Source: DYEP01 sp040755615 (GTDB lineage: Bacteria; Bacillota; Sulfobacillia; DUSP01; DYEP01). From it: a stretch of DNA of 64,000 nucleotides. The stretch covers positions 57,079 to 121,078 of the forward strand of contig JBFMAL010000001.1 in the NCBI GenBank assembly GCA_040755615.1, read 5' to 3'. A program made the position numbers and the translations under genes. This document shows, in pieces, positions 34,792-43,916 of the stretch (its first letter is position 1; each line of letters opens with the position of its first letter). Below the pieces are notes generated by a model. That model searched no databases, was not told where the DNA came from, and was given only the letters and a program-made list of their open reading frames with translations.

Positions 34792-35482
34792 ACTGGACCT
34801 GCTCCGGAGGATACTGATCTTTTTTGGTGGGTACGGCAGCGGCAAGACGGAGATCTCTATCAACTTAGCCGTACGCCTCGCATCGCGAGGGGAACAGGTC
34901 ACCTTGGTTGACCTCGATACAGTAACTCCATTCTTGCGCACGCGCGAGCGGCAGGAGGAAATCGAGGCGTACGGGATTCGGGTGGTGACGCCGCCGCATT
35001 CTGTACGCTCTTCGAGCCTGCCCATCCCGCCTTCGGGGCTCCGGCATATTCCCGAAGCCATCAAGGGCCGCGTCATTTTGGACGTGGGAGGCAATGACCT
35101 CGGGGCGAGGGTGCTAAAGTTGATAAAGGACAAGCTGGTTGAAGGAGAATTCGAGGCGCTGTTTGTGGTCAACACGCAGAGGCCATTTACCCGCGACGTA
35201 CCTTCCATACAGTCCGTGCTGCGTTCCGTGGAACAGGCATCCAACTTGTACGCCACGGGTCTGGTCTGCAACACTCACCTGGGCCCGCTGACCGATGTTT
35301 CCACCGTCACGCGCGGCCTCTCGATTGTGCTTGATGCTGCGGCAGAGGTAGGGAAGAAGGTGAAATTCGTCTCATGCGTGGATACGCTTGAGCACGCGGT
35401 TCGTCAGGTTGTACACGGTGTTCCCGTACTCGGGCTACGCCTTTACATGACGCCTCCCTGGAACCGCACGAAGGGGGAATAG
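34781..35482 (+). CDS. P-loop ATPase of the 2-oxoacid oxidoreductase operon
   Basis: 233 residues. Walker A FGGYGSGKTEISINLAVRLA near the N-terminus, followed by LVDLDTVTPFLRTR and VILDVGGNDLGA, as in ParA/MinD-like or CobQ-like NTPases. No membrane segments. It sits between leucine dehydrogenase and the ferredoxin subunit, overlapping the former. The association with oxidoreductase operons suggests a maturation or regulatory role, but that is inference. Confidence 0.7.
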   Translation: MCGELDLLRRILIFFGGYGSGKTEISINLAVRLASRGEQVTLVDLDTVTPFLRTRERQEEIEAYGIRVVTPPHSVRSSSLPIPPSGLRHIPEAIKGRVILDVGGNDLGARVLKLIKDKLVEGEFEALFVVNTQRPFTRDVPSIQSVLRSVEQASNLYATGLVCNTHLGPLTDVSTVTRGLSIVLDAAAEVGKKVKFVSCVDTLEHAVRQVVHGVPVLGLRLYMTPPWNRTKGE

Positions 35483-35484
35483 CT

Positions 35485-35694
35485 TTGGACAAAAGGGTAG
35501 TGTTTGATGAAGAGCGGTGCAAAGGGTGTGAGCTGTGCGTTACGTTCTGCCCAAAGAACATCATCTACCTCGCAGACCGACTGAACAGGCAGGGGTACAG
35601 GCCTGCGACCGTCACGGAGCAGGAGAAATGCACTTCTTGTACGATTTGCGCCCGGATGTGCCCGGACTGTGCGATTGAAGTCTACAAACACTGA
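35485..35694 (+). CDS. ferredoxin-type delta subunit of 2-oxoacid oxidoreductase
   Basis: 69 residues with two 4Fe-4S motifs: CKGCELCVTFCPK and CTSCTICARMCPD. TTG start two bases after the P-loop gene, which ends in AAGGGGG. Corresponds to the small ferredoxin subunit (KorD/VorD) carrying electrons from the thiamine diphosphate site to free ferredoxin. Confidence 0.9.
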   Translation: MDKRVVFDEERCKGCELCVTFCPKNIIYLADRLNRQGYRPATVTEQEKCTSCTICARMCPDCAIEVYKH

Positions 35695-35725
35695 CGGACC
35701 TTGGGCCCGCCAAGGAGGGGATTTA

Positions 35726-36805
35726 ATGGGCGAAAAGATACTGATGAAGGGTAACGAGGCAATAGGGGAGGCTGCTATAAGAGCCGGGTGCCGGTTCTTC
35801 TTTGGGTATCCCATCACTCCACAGAACGAGCTGCCGGAATACATGTCAAGGAGGCTGCCCGAGGTGGGCGGCGTTTTCCTTCAGGCAGAGAGCGAAGTGG
35901 CTGCGATCAACATGGTATACGGGGCATCTTGTGCGGGCGGGCGGGTGATGACATCTTCATCAAGCCCGGGGATCAGCCTGAAACAGGAAGGCATTTCGTA
36001 CCTGGCCGGGAGCGAACTACCCGCGGTCATCGTGAATATCGTAAGGGGCGGACCGGGGCTTGGCGGCATTCAGCCCGCGCAATCAGACTACTTCCAGGCG
36101 ACCCGGGGAGGTGGGCACGGTGACTACCGCACCCTGGTGTACGCACCGTCGAATATTCAAGAGATGGTGGACCTGGTAATGAAGGCATTCGATAGGGCAG
36201 ACGCGTACAGAAATCCCGTACTGGTGCTGGGTGATGGGATCCTCGGGCAGATGATGGAACCTGTGGAGTTCCCAGATGAGCCTCCTCCCGAGCCCGTCGC
36301 CAAACCGTGGGCGACGACAGGGGCGGAGGGAAGACCTCCGAATATCATCAGCTCCATCATTCTCGATCCGGAACTCCTTGATAAGCACAACTGGCATCTA
36401 ATGGAGAAGTACGAGCAGATCAAGAAGAAAGAAACGATGTGGGAGATATACGACCCTTATGGCGCCGAAATCTTCCTGGTCGCGTACGGTACCATGGCGA
36501 GGGTGGCGCGGGCTGCCATCGAGTCAGCGCGCTCCCGCGGGATTGACTGCGGGCTGATAAGGCCTATCACGCTGTGGCCTTTCCCAGAGCGTGCCTTCGA
36601 TGAACTGGCAGACCGGGCCAAGGCTTACCTTTCGGTGGAAATGAGCACAGGCCAGATGGTGGACGATGTGAAGATAGCGGCTGCCGGACGCGCCCCGGTA
36701 TACTTCTACGGCAGGGCCGGTGGGGTCGTGCCGAGTCCGGCAGAAATAGTAAAAAAGATCGAGTCAATTTTCGAAGAAATAAAGGGGGGCAGTAAACGTG
36801 CGTAA
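35726..36805 (+). CDS. vorB: 2-oxoacid:ferredoxin oxidoreductase alpha subunit
   Basis: 359 residues. Starts GEKILMKGNEAIGEAAIRAG and FFGYPITPQNELPEY, the classical pyrimidine-binding domain. Oxidatively decarboxylates 2-oxo acids to acyl-CoA with ferredoxin. The leucine dehydrogenase neighbours favour 2-oxoisovalerate-type substrates (VOR), over 2-oxoglutarate, but sequence alone does not decide. ATG 35726 with AAGGAGGGG upstream. Confidence 0.88.
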   Translation: MGEKILMKGNEAIGEAAIRAGCRFFFGYPITPQNELPEYMSRRLPEVGGVFLQAESEVAAINMVYGASCAGGRVMTSSSSPGISLKQEGISYLAGSELPAVIVNIVRGGPGLGGIQPAQSDYFQATRGGGHGDYRTLVYAPSNIQEMVDLVMKAFDRADAYRNPVLVLGDGILGQMMEPVEFPDEPPPEPVAKPWATTGAEGRPPNIISSIILDPELLDKHNWHLMEKYEQIKKKETMWEIYDPYGAEIFLVAYGTMARVARAAIESARSRGIDCGLIRPITLWPFPERAFDELADRAKAYLSVEMSTGQMVDDVKIAAAGRAPVYFYGRAGGVVPSPAEIVKKIESIFEEIKGGSKRA

Positions 36806-37547
36806 GCTGTTCGAAAGGCCGAAGTCGCTGGCGGAGTCCGCCCAACATTACTGCCCCGGTTGTACCCACGGGATCATTCATCGCCTGGTAGCAGAGGCCG
36901 TGGACGAGCTGGGCGTCGCCGGAAGGACCGTAGGGGTGTCGCCTGTCGGGTGCTCTGTGTTTGCATACAACTACTTTAACCTTGATTTCGTGCAGGCGGC
37001 ACACGGGCGCGCGCCCGCAGTAGCCACTGGACTCAAAAGGGTATTACCCGATCGCGTCGTATTCACATATCAAGGTGACGGGGATCTGGCCTCCATTGGG
37101 GCGGCAGAGATAGTGCACGCAGCAGCGAGGGGCGAGAAGATTACCGTGATTTTCGTTAATAACGCCATCTATGGGATGACGGGCGGACAGATGGCACCGA
37201 CAACCCTGGTGGGTCAGAAGACCACCACATCTCCATACGGAAGACAGCAAGAAGTGGCAGGCTTCCCGATCCGGGTATCCGAGATGCTGTCCACGATGGA
37301 GGGAGCGGCGTACATCGCCCGGGTGGCGGTAATATCTCCGCAGACTGTAGCCAGGGCCAGGAAGGCTATGGTGAAAGCATTCACCGCACAGATCGAAGGG
37401 AAAGGCTTCTCCCTTGTGGAGGTACTGTCAACGTGCCCCACCAATTGGGGAATGACGCCGGTCGAAGCGCTCAGGTGGGTGGAAACCGCGATGATGCCCG
37501 TCTTCCCGCTCGGGGTATTCCGCGACTGGGAGGTGGGGGGATCATGA
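36798..37547 (+). CDS. vorA: 2-oxoacid:ferredoxin oxidoreductase beta subunit
   Basis: Thiamine diphosphate-binding subunit, 249 residues. CPGCTHGIIHRL is the N-terminal motif; GDGDLASIGAAEIVHAAARG followed by NNAIYGMTGGQMAPTT is the thiamine-Mg binding region. GTG start with AAGGGGGG upstream and an eight-base overlap with the alpha subunit. Confidence 0.9.
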   Translation: MRKLFERPKSLAESAQHYCPGCTHGIIHRLVAEAVDELGVAGRTVGVSPVGCSVFAYNYFNLDFVQAAHGRAPAVATGLKRVLPDRVVFTYQGDGDLASIGAAEIVHAAARGEKITVIFVNNAIYGMTGGQMAPTTLVGQKTTTSPYGRQQEVAGFPIRVSEMLSTMEGAAYIARVAVISPQTVARARKAMVKAFTAQIEGKGFSLVEVLSTCPTNWGMTPVEALRWVETAMMPVFPLGVFRDWEVGGS

Positions 37548-38083
37548 CGCACCAGGTAATTATGGCTGGTTTCGGTGGCCAGGGAGTTATGCTCATGGGT
37601 ACTCTGCTCGCCTACGCGGGTATGCTCGAGGGCAAATTCGTGAGCTGGATCCCCTCGTACGGCCCTGAAATGAGAGGCGGTACGGCCAACTGTATGGTAG
37701 TGGTGTCTGATGTGGAGGTCGCTTCCCCCGTGGTTACGGAGCCGAACTGTGTGATAGTCATGAACAGACCGTCCCTTGACAAGTTTGAGCGCGTGCTTGT
37801 ACCCGGCGGGCTGCTCATTATAAACAGTTCGCTGATCAGCAAGGAAGCGGAAAGGAAAGACATCAGAGTTCTCAGGGTGCCGTGCAACGACGAAGCGACA
37901 GCAGTCGGGTCCGCGAAAGTCGCAAACATGGTCGCGCTAGGAGCATACCTGGCAGCGACGGGCGCTGTGTCCATTGAGTCTGTGGAGAAGTCGCTTAAGA
38001 AGGCGTTGCCAGAACGGCGGCACGATCTAATCCCGATGAACATGGAAGCGTTGCGCAGGGGCGCTGCATACCTGAGCGAGTAA
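37544..38083 (+). CDS. vorC: 2-oxoacid:ferredoxin oxidoreductase gamma subunit
   Basis: 179 residues. Starts VIMAGFGGQGVMLMGTLLAYAG, the gamma-domain signature; SYGPEMRGGTANCMVVVSD follows. ATG 37544 overlaps the beta-subunit stop by four bases. Completes a four-subunit enzyme (alpha, beta, gamma, delta). Confidence 0.92.
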   Translation: MTHQVIMAGFGGQGVMLMGTLLAYAGMLEGKFVSWIPSYGPEMRGGTANCMVVVSDVEVASPVVTEPNCVIVMNRPSLDKFERVLVPGGLLIINSSLISKEAERKDIRVLRVPCNDEATAVGSAKVANMVALGAYLAATGAVSIESVEKSLKKALPERRHDLIPMNMEALRRGAAYLSE

Positions 38084-38107
38084 ATTCGGACTGAGGGTGG
38101 GAGACTC

Positions 38108-38788
38108 GTGGGCGAAACAAAAACACCGGTGACCGTCAGCGAGATCGAGGAGCTCTTGATGAGACTGGTTGGCGTTATCTCGGCCAAAGTGGTTGTCAAC
38201 GACTGGGGGGGCATCGAGGAGATCCACGTGCTGTCCTCCATGGACAGAAGTCCAAAACAGGTAGTGCGGGACATTGAGAGTTCCCTGGCGGCGCAATGGG
38301 GTATTTCGATAGACCACAAGAAGATCAGCGTTGCCCAGCTGACAGGTGTCAACGCCCAGGTCGTGTCTCCCAGAGTGGTAATAAGAAGTGTGGAACTGGC
38401 CAATGATATGAAGAGAAACAGCCTGACTGCCAAAGTGACGCTCGTGAAATCTGAAGACACTGAAGCGGAATACGTGGGTGAATCCGAAGGTAGCGCTTTC
38501 AAGGGGCAGACGGGCAGGCTAGCGGCCTATGCGGGAATAAATGCGGTCAACTCCATGCTGAAGGAAGGCTATATGTTCAATCTGGAGGGCCTTGAAACGA
38601 CTCAGGTGGGGGGGAACGATGTTACGCTGGTCCAGGTAGTGCTGCTGACCCCGCGGGGTAGAGAGGAAATCTCGCTTGGGGCGGTGTTCACCCGGGGGGA
38701 CCCGGCCGAATCGGCCGTGAGAGCAGTACTCGATGCGGTAAACAGGAAACTGAGCAAGCTGCCACTCAAACGAAAGAGGGATGGATGA
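38108..38788 (+). CDS. conserved protein of unknown function
   Basis: 226 residues, soluble, no cysteines and no membrane helix. N-terminal half: IEEIHVLSSMDRSPKQVVRDIESSL followed by IDHKKISVAQ, which looks like a conserved signature of an alpha/beta domain. The C-terminal half contains TGRLAAYAGINAVNSML and a regular alternating pattern. GTG start with GGGTGGGAG upstream. I cannot assign a function. It is spaced 24 bases after the oxidoreductase genes and overlaps the reading frame upstream of the DUF3866 gene. Confidence 0.65.
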   Translation: MGETKTPVTVSEIEELLMRLVGVISAKVVVNDWGGIEEIHVLSSMDRSPKQVVRDIESSLAAQWGISIDHKKISVAQLTGVNAQVVSPRVVIRSVELANDMKRNSLTAKVTLVKSEDTEAEYVGESEGSAFKGQTGRLAAYAGINAVNSMLKEGYMFNLEGLETTQVGGNDVTLVQVVLLTPRGREEISLGAVFTRGDPAESAVRAVLDAVNRKLSKLPLKRKRDG

Positions 38789-38849
38789 GCGAAGCCGCCC
38801 CGGTCCTCCAAGCGACCGGGGCATTACACTGCGTGGAGGCGCAAAGGCG

Positions 38850-39953
38850 TTGAACATAAAGTGGCGAACAGCAACGGTACGAGAGGTGACGGAGTGCGGG
38901 ACGGCGCAGGAACTGCTTGTCGAGGTGCTGGGACACCTGGAGAAGGCTGTCAACTTTCAGGAACTGACGGGGCGGGTGCATCCTGGAGACACCGTCATAC
39001 TGAATACTACCGCTGTTGAGCTTGGCCTTGGAAGCGGAGGCGTGCACTTTGTGGCGGCCAGACTCCCGCCTTCCCCAGAGCCGCTGTCAGGGCCGGGACA
39101 CATCATGAAACTCAGGTACACGCCGCTTCAGTTCAAGTGCCTCACAGTTGAGGAAAAGGCCTCGCCGCATCACGACGTGATGACAGGCGCCCGGTCGCTC
39201 GAGGGTATACCGGTGATCGCGCTTGAACTGCACAGTCAGCTTCTGCCAGCGCTGTTTGGCGTAAGGCAGGCATGGCCGGATGCGAAAGTGGGTTACGTGA
39301 TGACCGATGGAGGAGCGTTGCCCATCGCACTCTCCCGCACAGTGAGACAACTCGAGCGAGACGGCCTCCTCGACTTTAGCGTAACCGCGGGGCACGCGTT
39401 CGGCGGCACATACGAGGCCGTGAACATCGCCTCTGCGTTGCTGGCCGCCAGGGCGGTGGGGCGGGCGGATGTGATCATCGCAGGTATGGGGCCGGGAATA
39501 GTGGGGACGGCGACAGCGTTCGGCCACACGGGGGTGGATCAGGCATTGATAGCGAACACCGCGCGCGCCCTCGGGGGACGCCCGGTGTTCAGCGTGAGGA
39601 TCAACGGCCGGGATGCGCGCGCCCGCCATACGGGGCTCAGCCACCATACCTTCTCGGCGCTGGCGCTGACGCTGCTCCCAGTGACAGTGGTATTCCCGAG
39701 GGGATGCCCGGTTGCTATAAGAAGACAGTGGGCGCGCTCTCGGGCGGGGACAAGACATCCGGCAGTCGTGGCGCCCTGGGAGGAGGCAATGGAAGCAGCC
39801 TGCTGTTCGGGTTACGCGTTATCTACTATGGGCAGAGGACCGTCGGAGGAGCCGTGGTTTTTCCGGGCTGCGTGTGCCGCTGGCGTGTATGCGGGGAATA
39901 GGGGGAGGAAGAGAGCGAGTGGAAAGAACAATAGCGTCCGAGCGGGTTTATAA
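38850..39953 (+). CDS. DUF3866 family protein
   Basis: About 367 residues, matching DUF3866 in its central GYVMTDGGALPIALSRTVRQL and TAGHAFGGTYEAVNIASAL segments and the metal-like ARHTGLSHHTFSAL motif. TTG 38850 is my best start (GGAGG 11 bases upstream); an ATG at 38781 overlaps the previous gene. Function unknown. In actinobacteria DUF3866 genes lie near SteA/SteB and Nudix genes; the same neighbours appear here, so a functional link is plausible. Overlaps nudF by 35 bases. Confidence 0.78.
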   Translation: MNIKWRTATVREVTECGTAQELLVEVLGHLEKAVNFQELTGRVHPGDTVILNTTAVELGLGSGGVHFVAARLPPSPEPLSGPGHIMKLRYTPLQFKCLTVEEKASPHHDVMTGARSLEGIPVIALELHSQLLPALFGVRQAWPDAKVGYVMTDGGALPIALSRTVRQLERDGLLDFSVTAGHAFGGTYEAVNIASALLAARAVGRADVIIAGMGPGIVGTATAFGHTGVDQALIANTARALGGRPVFSVRINGRDARARHTGLSHHTFSALALTLLPVTVVFPRGCPVAIRRQWARSRAGTRHPAVVAPWEEAMEAACCSGYALSTMGRGPSEEPWFFRAACAAGVYAGNRGRKRASGKNNSVRAGL

Positions 39954-40440
39954 GGGGAAGATAATCAACGTGAGGCGTGACATGGTGCTGACTGAAAGCG
40001 GCAGGGAGGTCAGCAGGGAGGTGGTGGAACACCCGGGTGCAGTTGCTATTTTGGCGGTGGACGCAGAAGGCCGCATAGCGCTGGTACGGCAGTACAGGTA
40101 TGCCGTGGCAGAGGCGCTTTGGGAGGTCCCAGCTGGCAAGCTCGAGCCTGGCGAGGATCCGGCTGCATGCGCGGAGAGAGAGCTTGCTGAGGAGACGGGA
40201 TACAAGGCCGAAAACGTCGAGCAGCTCACCTGCATCTATTCGACCCCGGGGTTTTGTAACGAAAAGCTCTACCTCTTTTACGCAAGCCTGTTGGAACAGG
40301 GAAGCTCACACGCGCAAGAGGACGAGGCAATAAGGGTTGGCTTGTTTTCGCGTGAGGCGGTACTTGAAAAGATCAGAAAGGGGGATATCAGGGACGCCAA
40401 GACGATTGCGGCGATGCTCTGGTATACGAGCCTTTTATGA
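39919..40440 (+). CDS. nudF: ADP-ribose pyrophosphatase, Nudix
   Basis: 173 residues. Complete Nudix box: GKLEPGEDPAACAERELAEETGY. The preceding LVRQYRYAVAEALWEVPAG is typical of ADP-ribose hydrolases. Hydrolyses ADP-ribose to AMP and ribose 5-phosphate. GTG 39919 has GGGGAGGAAGAG upstream. Four-base overlap with the endonuclease Q gene. Confidence 0.92.
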   Translation: MERTIASERVYKGKIINVRRDMVLTESGREVSREVVEHPGAVAILAVDAEGRIALVRQYRYAVAEALWEVPAGKLEPGEDPAACAERELAEETGYKAENVEQLTCIYSTPGFCNEKLYLFYASLLEQGSSHAQEDEAIRVGLFSREAVLEKIRKGDIRDAKTIAAMLWYTSLL

Positions 40441-41600
40441 ACAGGGGCCGGGGAGTTTATGCAGACCTTCATATCCACGTGGGGTACACCGCAGCTGGGT
40501 GGGTGAAGATGGCATCGAGCCGGAGGATGACGCTGGACGGTATTCTGACACAGTGTGTGGAGCGTAAGGGAGTGGAGGTCGCCGGCATAGTAGACATGCA
40601 TTCCCGGCGAGTGCAGGAGGATCTGACCCGGTTGCTGGACCAGGGGAGGCTGGCAGACACGCGCGCCGGGCTTCTCTGGGACCCGGGGGTGCTGATACTA
40701 CCCGCGTGCGAACTCGAGGTGGCTTGTTCAGAGGGACCGGCCCACTTCGTGTGCTACTTTCCGCACAATGAGCGCATCATCCTATTCTCCCGCTGGCTCG
40801 GTAGGTATATGGTGAATCCGGACCTGAGCAGCCAGCGTGTGAGGGTGACTCCGGACGACCTCCTGCGCGCGGTGGAGGATCATGGGGGAACACTGGTACC
40901 CGCCCATGCCTTTACCCCGTTTAAGAGCATATATGCCTCTAGCGGTGGGATAGAGAAGACCTTCACGCGGCCGGAGGCGATACACGCGGTAGAGCTGGGC
41001 CTGAGTGCGGATGCGGAGATGGCTTCCTGGGTGCCGGAACTAGAGGGCAGGGTGTTTCTCAGCAGCTCAGATGCCCACTCGCCAGAGAAGATAGGCAGAG
41101 AAGTCAATGTCATGCGACTTGAGGCTTTCAGCACCGAGGCGGTTATGGATGCTGTATGCGGGCGGGGCCCCTCTTTCATCGCTACCAACATAGGGCTTGA
41201 CCCCAGGCTTGGCAAATACCACCGTACCCGGTGCGAGATCTGCCAGCACGTGGCAGTTGTCGATCCCCCCGTGACCCGCTGCCCGTCCTGCCACAGCAAC
41301 CGAGTTGTGCTCGGGGTACTGGACAGGGTGTGGATGATCAGGGGGGACAAGTTCCATCCCCCGGCCCCATATATACACCAGGTACCGCTTGAATTCATAC
41401 CGGGAGTGGGGCGCTCAAAGGTGGATAGCCTGTCCGGGAATGCCACCGAAATGCACGTGCTGCACGAAGCGGATGAAGATGAGCTGCGCCGCTTGTTGGG
41501 CCCTCGCGCAGCGACGTATGTGATGGGAGCGAGGGCGGGGCAGCTGGACGTCGAAGCAGGGGGCGGAGGTATATACGGCAGGCTGAGGTCTACGAGCTAG
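40437..41600 (+). CDS. EndoQ-type PHP endonuclease
   Basis: 387 residues of the endonuclease Q family, which cuts DNA next to deaminated bases. PHP domain: YADLHIHVGYTAAG, DMHSRR, LPACELEV, VPAHAFTPF and SSDAHSPEKIG supply metal ligands. A zinc finger (CEICQHVAVVDPPVTRCPSC) and a C-terminal helix-hairpin-helix-like FIPGVGRSKVD follow. ATG overlapping nudF. Role: DNA repair of deamination, relevant for thermophiles. Converges with the MATE gene, overlapping its stop by four bases. Confidence 0.88.
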   Translation: MNRGRGVYADLHIHVGYTAAGWVKMASSRRMTLDGILTQCVERKGVEVAGIVDMHSRRVQEDLTRLLDQGRLADTRAGLLWDPGVLILPACELEVACSEGPAHFVCYFPHNERIILFSRWLGRYMVNPDLSSQRVRVTPDDLLRAVEDHGGTLVPAHAFTPFKSIYASSGGIEKTFTRPEAIHAVELGLSADAEMASWVPELEGRVFLSSSDAHSPEKIGREVNVMRLEAFSTEAVMDAVCGRGPSFIATNIGLDPRLGKYHRTRCEICQHVAVVDPPVTRCPSCHSNRVVLGVLDRVWMIRGDKFHPPAPYIHQVPLEFIPGVGRSKVDSLSGNATEMHVLHEADEDELRRLLGPRAATYVMGARAGQLDVEAGGGGIYGRLRSTS

Positions 41601-42952
41601 GCGGCCCACCTGTTACGCGAGAACACGAAGAAGGATACGAGCGTTCGAATCAGCCAGTCGAAGACCATTATCCACCACACCTGCACGAGTGATGCGCCGG
41701 CATGCCGGATGGCAACGTAGGTCATGGGAACTCTCAACCCCCAGGCGCCAATGGCAGAGATCCACATGGCGGTCGCAGTCTTCCCGGCGCCTCTGAAGAC
41801 TCCGCAGAATACCTCGGTGACAGCCATGAGCGGCTGCATGAAGGCGGAAACCCAGAGGCACGCCGCCGCCAGCACCACTACTTCCGGGGCGTTGGTGAAC
41901 AGGGAGACTATCGACCGTGGAAAGAGGAGGAAGCAGGCCCCTACTGAGCTCATTATGGCGAGGGCCAGGTAAGTGGACTGCCTGGCGTCGAGTGAGGCCT
42001 CCTGGGGCTTGCCTGCTCCCAGGTGCTGCCCGGTGAGCACCGTTGCGGCGATGGTGAATCCGAAGCCGGGCATGAAGGACAGGGACTCAGCTGCGATAGC
42101 CACCTGCGCCGATGCCAACGCTGCGCTACCGAGCTCGGCCAGCAGGAACATGTTGACCAGCCGCGCGCCGTCCATGAGCAGCGTCTCTGCGCCTGCCGGG
42201 ATACTCAGCGCGACAAGTTCCCGCACCAGGCTGATGTCCACGGGGTGTACCGAGAAAACTGACACCCGGAGTCTTGGAGTTTGCTCTCCGGCCAAGCGTA
42301 GCATAAGCAGAACTGCTGCCATGACCTGCGCGATGAGGCTGGCTGCCCCAGCTCCGGCTGCGCCCATGGCGGGAAATGGCCCCGCGCCGAAGATGAGAAC
42401 GTAGTCCAGCAATACGTTTGTTACGTTTGCAAGCCCCCATACCAGCATAGGCGTGCGCGTATCGCCGGAGCCCCTGAGCGCCGCGCCAGCGACGAACGCG
42501 GTGAGGAGGAAGGGCGCTCCCGGTACTATGAATCGCATGTACGAAATGCCCAGTGCCTTTACCGCTGGTTCGAGTCCTGCGATATCGTAGATCCACCCCT
42601 TGAGGGGGTATGCGACGATCACTACGAAAACACCAAGCAGAAGTCCGATAAACAGGCCGTGCGCTGCATAACGCTGGCAGCGCTCAAGGTCGCCTGCACC
42701 GTAGTGCCGCGCGACCAACGCAACGGTGCCGGTGGCGATACCGCCCAGTATCCACGTGGTCGTGAAATATGTGTTAGAACCGAGACCGACTGCGCTGAGC
42801 GCCTGAGCTCCGAGTCTGCCGATGAACATTGTGTCCACGATCCAGACGAACATGTGAAGGCACATCTCGAGTATGGCGGGGAAGGCCAGTTTGAATATGC
42901 GGCTCCTTCTCTGCCCTAAAGACTCGGTCATGGTGTATGTATCAATGTTCAT
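41597..42952 (-). CDS. MATE family efflux transporter
   Basis: About 451 residues with 12 hydrophobic helices. Motifs MFVWIVDTMFIGRLGAQALSAVG and GSGDTRTPMLV in the middle are typical of MATE transporters, which export drugs or metabolites using an ion gradient. I choose ATG 42952 with GGGGAGAG upstream; GTG 42961 is too close to that site. The only long minus-strand gene in this part of the cluster. Confidence 0.92.
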   Translation of the reverse strand: MNIDTYTMTESLGQRRSRIFKLAFPAILEMCLHMFVWIVDTMFIGRLGAQALSAVGLGSNTYFTTTWILGGIATGTVALVARHYGAGDLERCQRYAAHGLFIGLLLGVFVVIVAYPLKGWIYDIAGLEPAVKALGISYMRFIVPGAPFLLTAFVAGAALRGSGDTRTPMLVWGLANVTNVLLDYVLIFGAGPFPAMGAAGAGAASLIAQVMAAVLLMLRLAGEQTPRLRVSVFSVHPVDISLVRELVALSIPAGAETLLMDGARLVNMFLLAELGSAALASAQVAIAAESLSFMPGFGFTIAATVLTGQHLGAGKPQEASLDARQSTYLALAIMSSVGACFLLFPRSIVSLFTNAPEVVVLAAACLWVSAFMQPLMAVTEVFCGVFRGAGKTATAMWISAIGAWGLRVPMTYVAIRHAGASLVQVWWIMVFDWLIRTLVSFFVFSRNRWAA

Positions 42953-43283
42953 GCCTGCCACTCTCCCCGTTTGGCTGCGCCTCGATCCTTTTTCGCGGCA
43001 TCGCGTACCTAGCGCCAGACGATTTGCAACCGAGCGGCCTTTGCCGTTCCAAAAGGCGCCCGCTCGGTCGCCTTCAATGAGACGGATCTATCAAGACCTG
43101 GAAGAGAGCACCAGATGCTCTCGTGGGGCGCACTGATATAAATAATACCAGTGCAAACATTCGTTCGCAACATGAAAAACTCTCTGGCTAGAACAGGAGC
43201 CAGTTCTGTGGCCTGTGGCCGCGTCGCTTATTGAGACATAAAGCGCTCCCCGCAATCATAACGTGTACGGGGAGGGAGGCAGA
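42953..43283. other. divergent intergenic region with large hairpin
   Basis: About 330 bases between the MATE gene and spoIIM. It contains a two-step hairpin at 43029-43068: ACCGAGCGG / CCGCTCGGT with an inner CCTTT/AAAGG. There is no T run on either side. Could be a leader structure of the MATE mRNA. No small gene recognised. Confidence 0.5.
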
Positions 43284-43916
43284 ATGAGGCATATCCGAGC
43301 CACAAGCGTGGGGTGGACTGTAAACTTCAGAGAGAATATCGGCATTTACATATTCATATTAATGGTGTTCATCATCGGCATCGTACTAGGAGCCATGGCC
43401 ATGAAATCACTGGATTACGGGCAGAAGGCGGAGCTTTTCTCGTATGTCTCTTTGTTTGTTAGAGGGTTAGTGGAAGGCACCGGCGTAAAATCCCCCGGCT
43501 TTGGACAGGTGGCGCTCTCTCATGTCAAAACGTCTGCGCTGCTCTGGGTGCTTGGGCTTTCCGTGGTGGGTATGCCCGTAGTCGCGGCAGTTATCTTCAT
43601 GAGAGGGTTCATCCTCGGATTTACTGTGGGATTTCTCGCGATGGAGATGGGATGGCGGGGGATGCTGTTTGCGGCGGTTTCGGTGTTTCCACAGAATATC
43701 CTCGCGGTTCCAGTCGCCCTTGCAGCGGCGACCTGGTCCGTGTCTTTTTCCTGGTTCCTGGTACGCCGAAGAAGGAGTCCGGACCCGCTGCTGCCGGAAA
43801 TCTTTCGGTACACTGTGCTGTGTGCCATGGCAGCTGCGGTGCTTCTCGTCGCGGGGATGGTAGAGACATACATATCACCAGCGCTCATGAAGCTGGTTAG
43901 TGGGTACATCAGCTGA
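43284..43916 (+). CDS. spoIIM: stage II sporulation protein M
   Basis: Membrane component of the DMP complex (SpoIID-M-P) for peptidoglycan remodelling in engulfment. About 210 residues with five to six hydrophobic helices. ENIGIYIFILMVFIIGIVLGA near the start and the FPQNILAVPVALAAAT segment are the family features. ATG 43284 has GGGGAGGGAGG upstream. Follows a region of unrelated genes; spoIIM near spo0A-cluster genes is common in clostridia. Confidence 0.92.
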   Translation: MRHIRATSVGWTVNFRENIGIYIFILMVFIIGIVLGAMAMKSLDYGQKAELFSYVSLFVRGLVEGTGVKSPGFGQVALSHVKTSALLWVLGLSVVGMPVVAAVIFMRGFILGFTVGFLAMEMGWRGMLFAAVSVFPQNILAVPVALAAATWSVSFSWFLVRRRRSPDPLLPEIFRYTVLCAMAAAVLLVAGMVETYISPALMKLVSGYIS

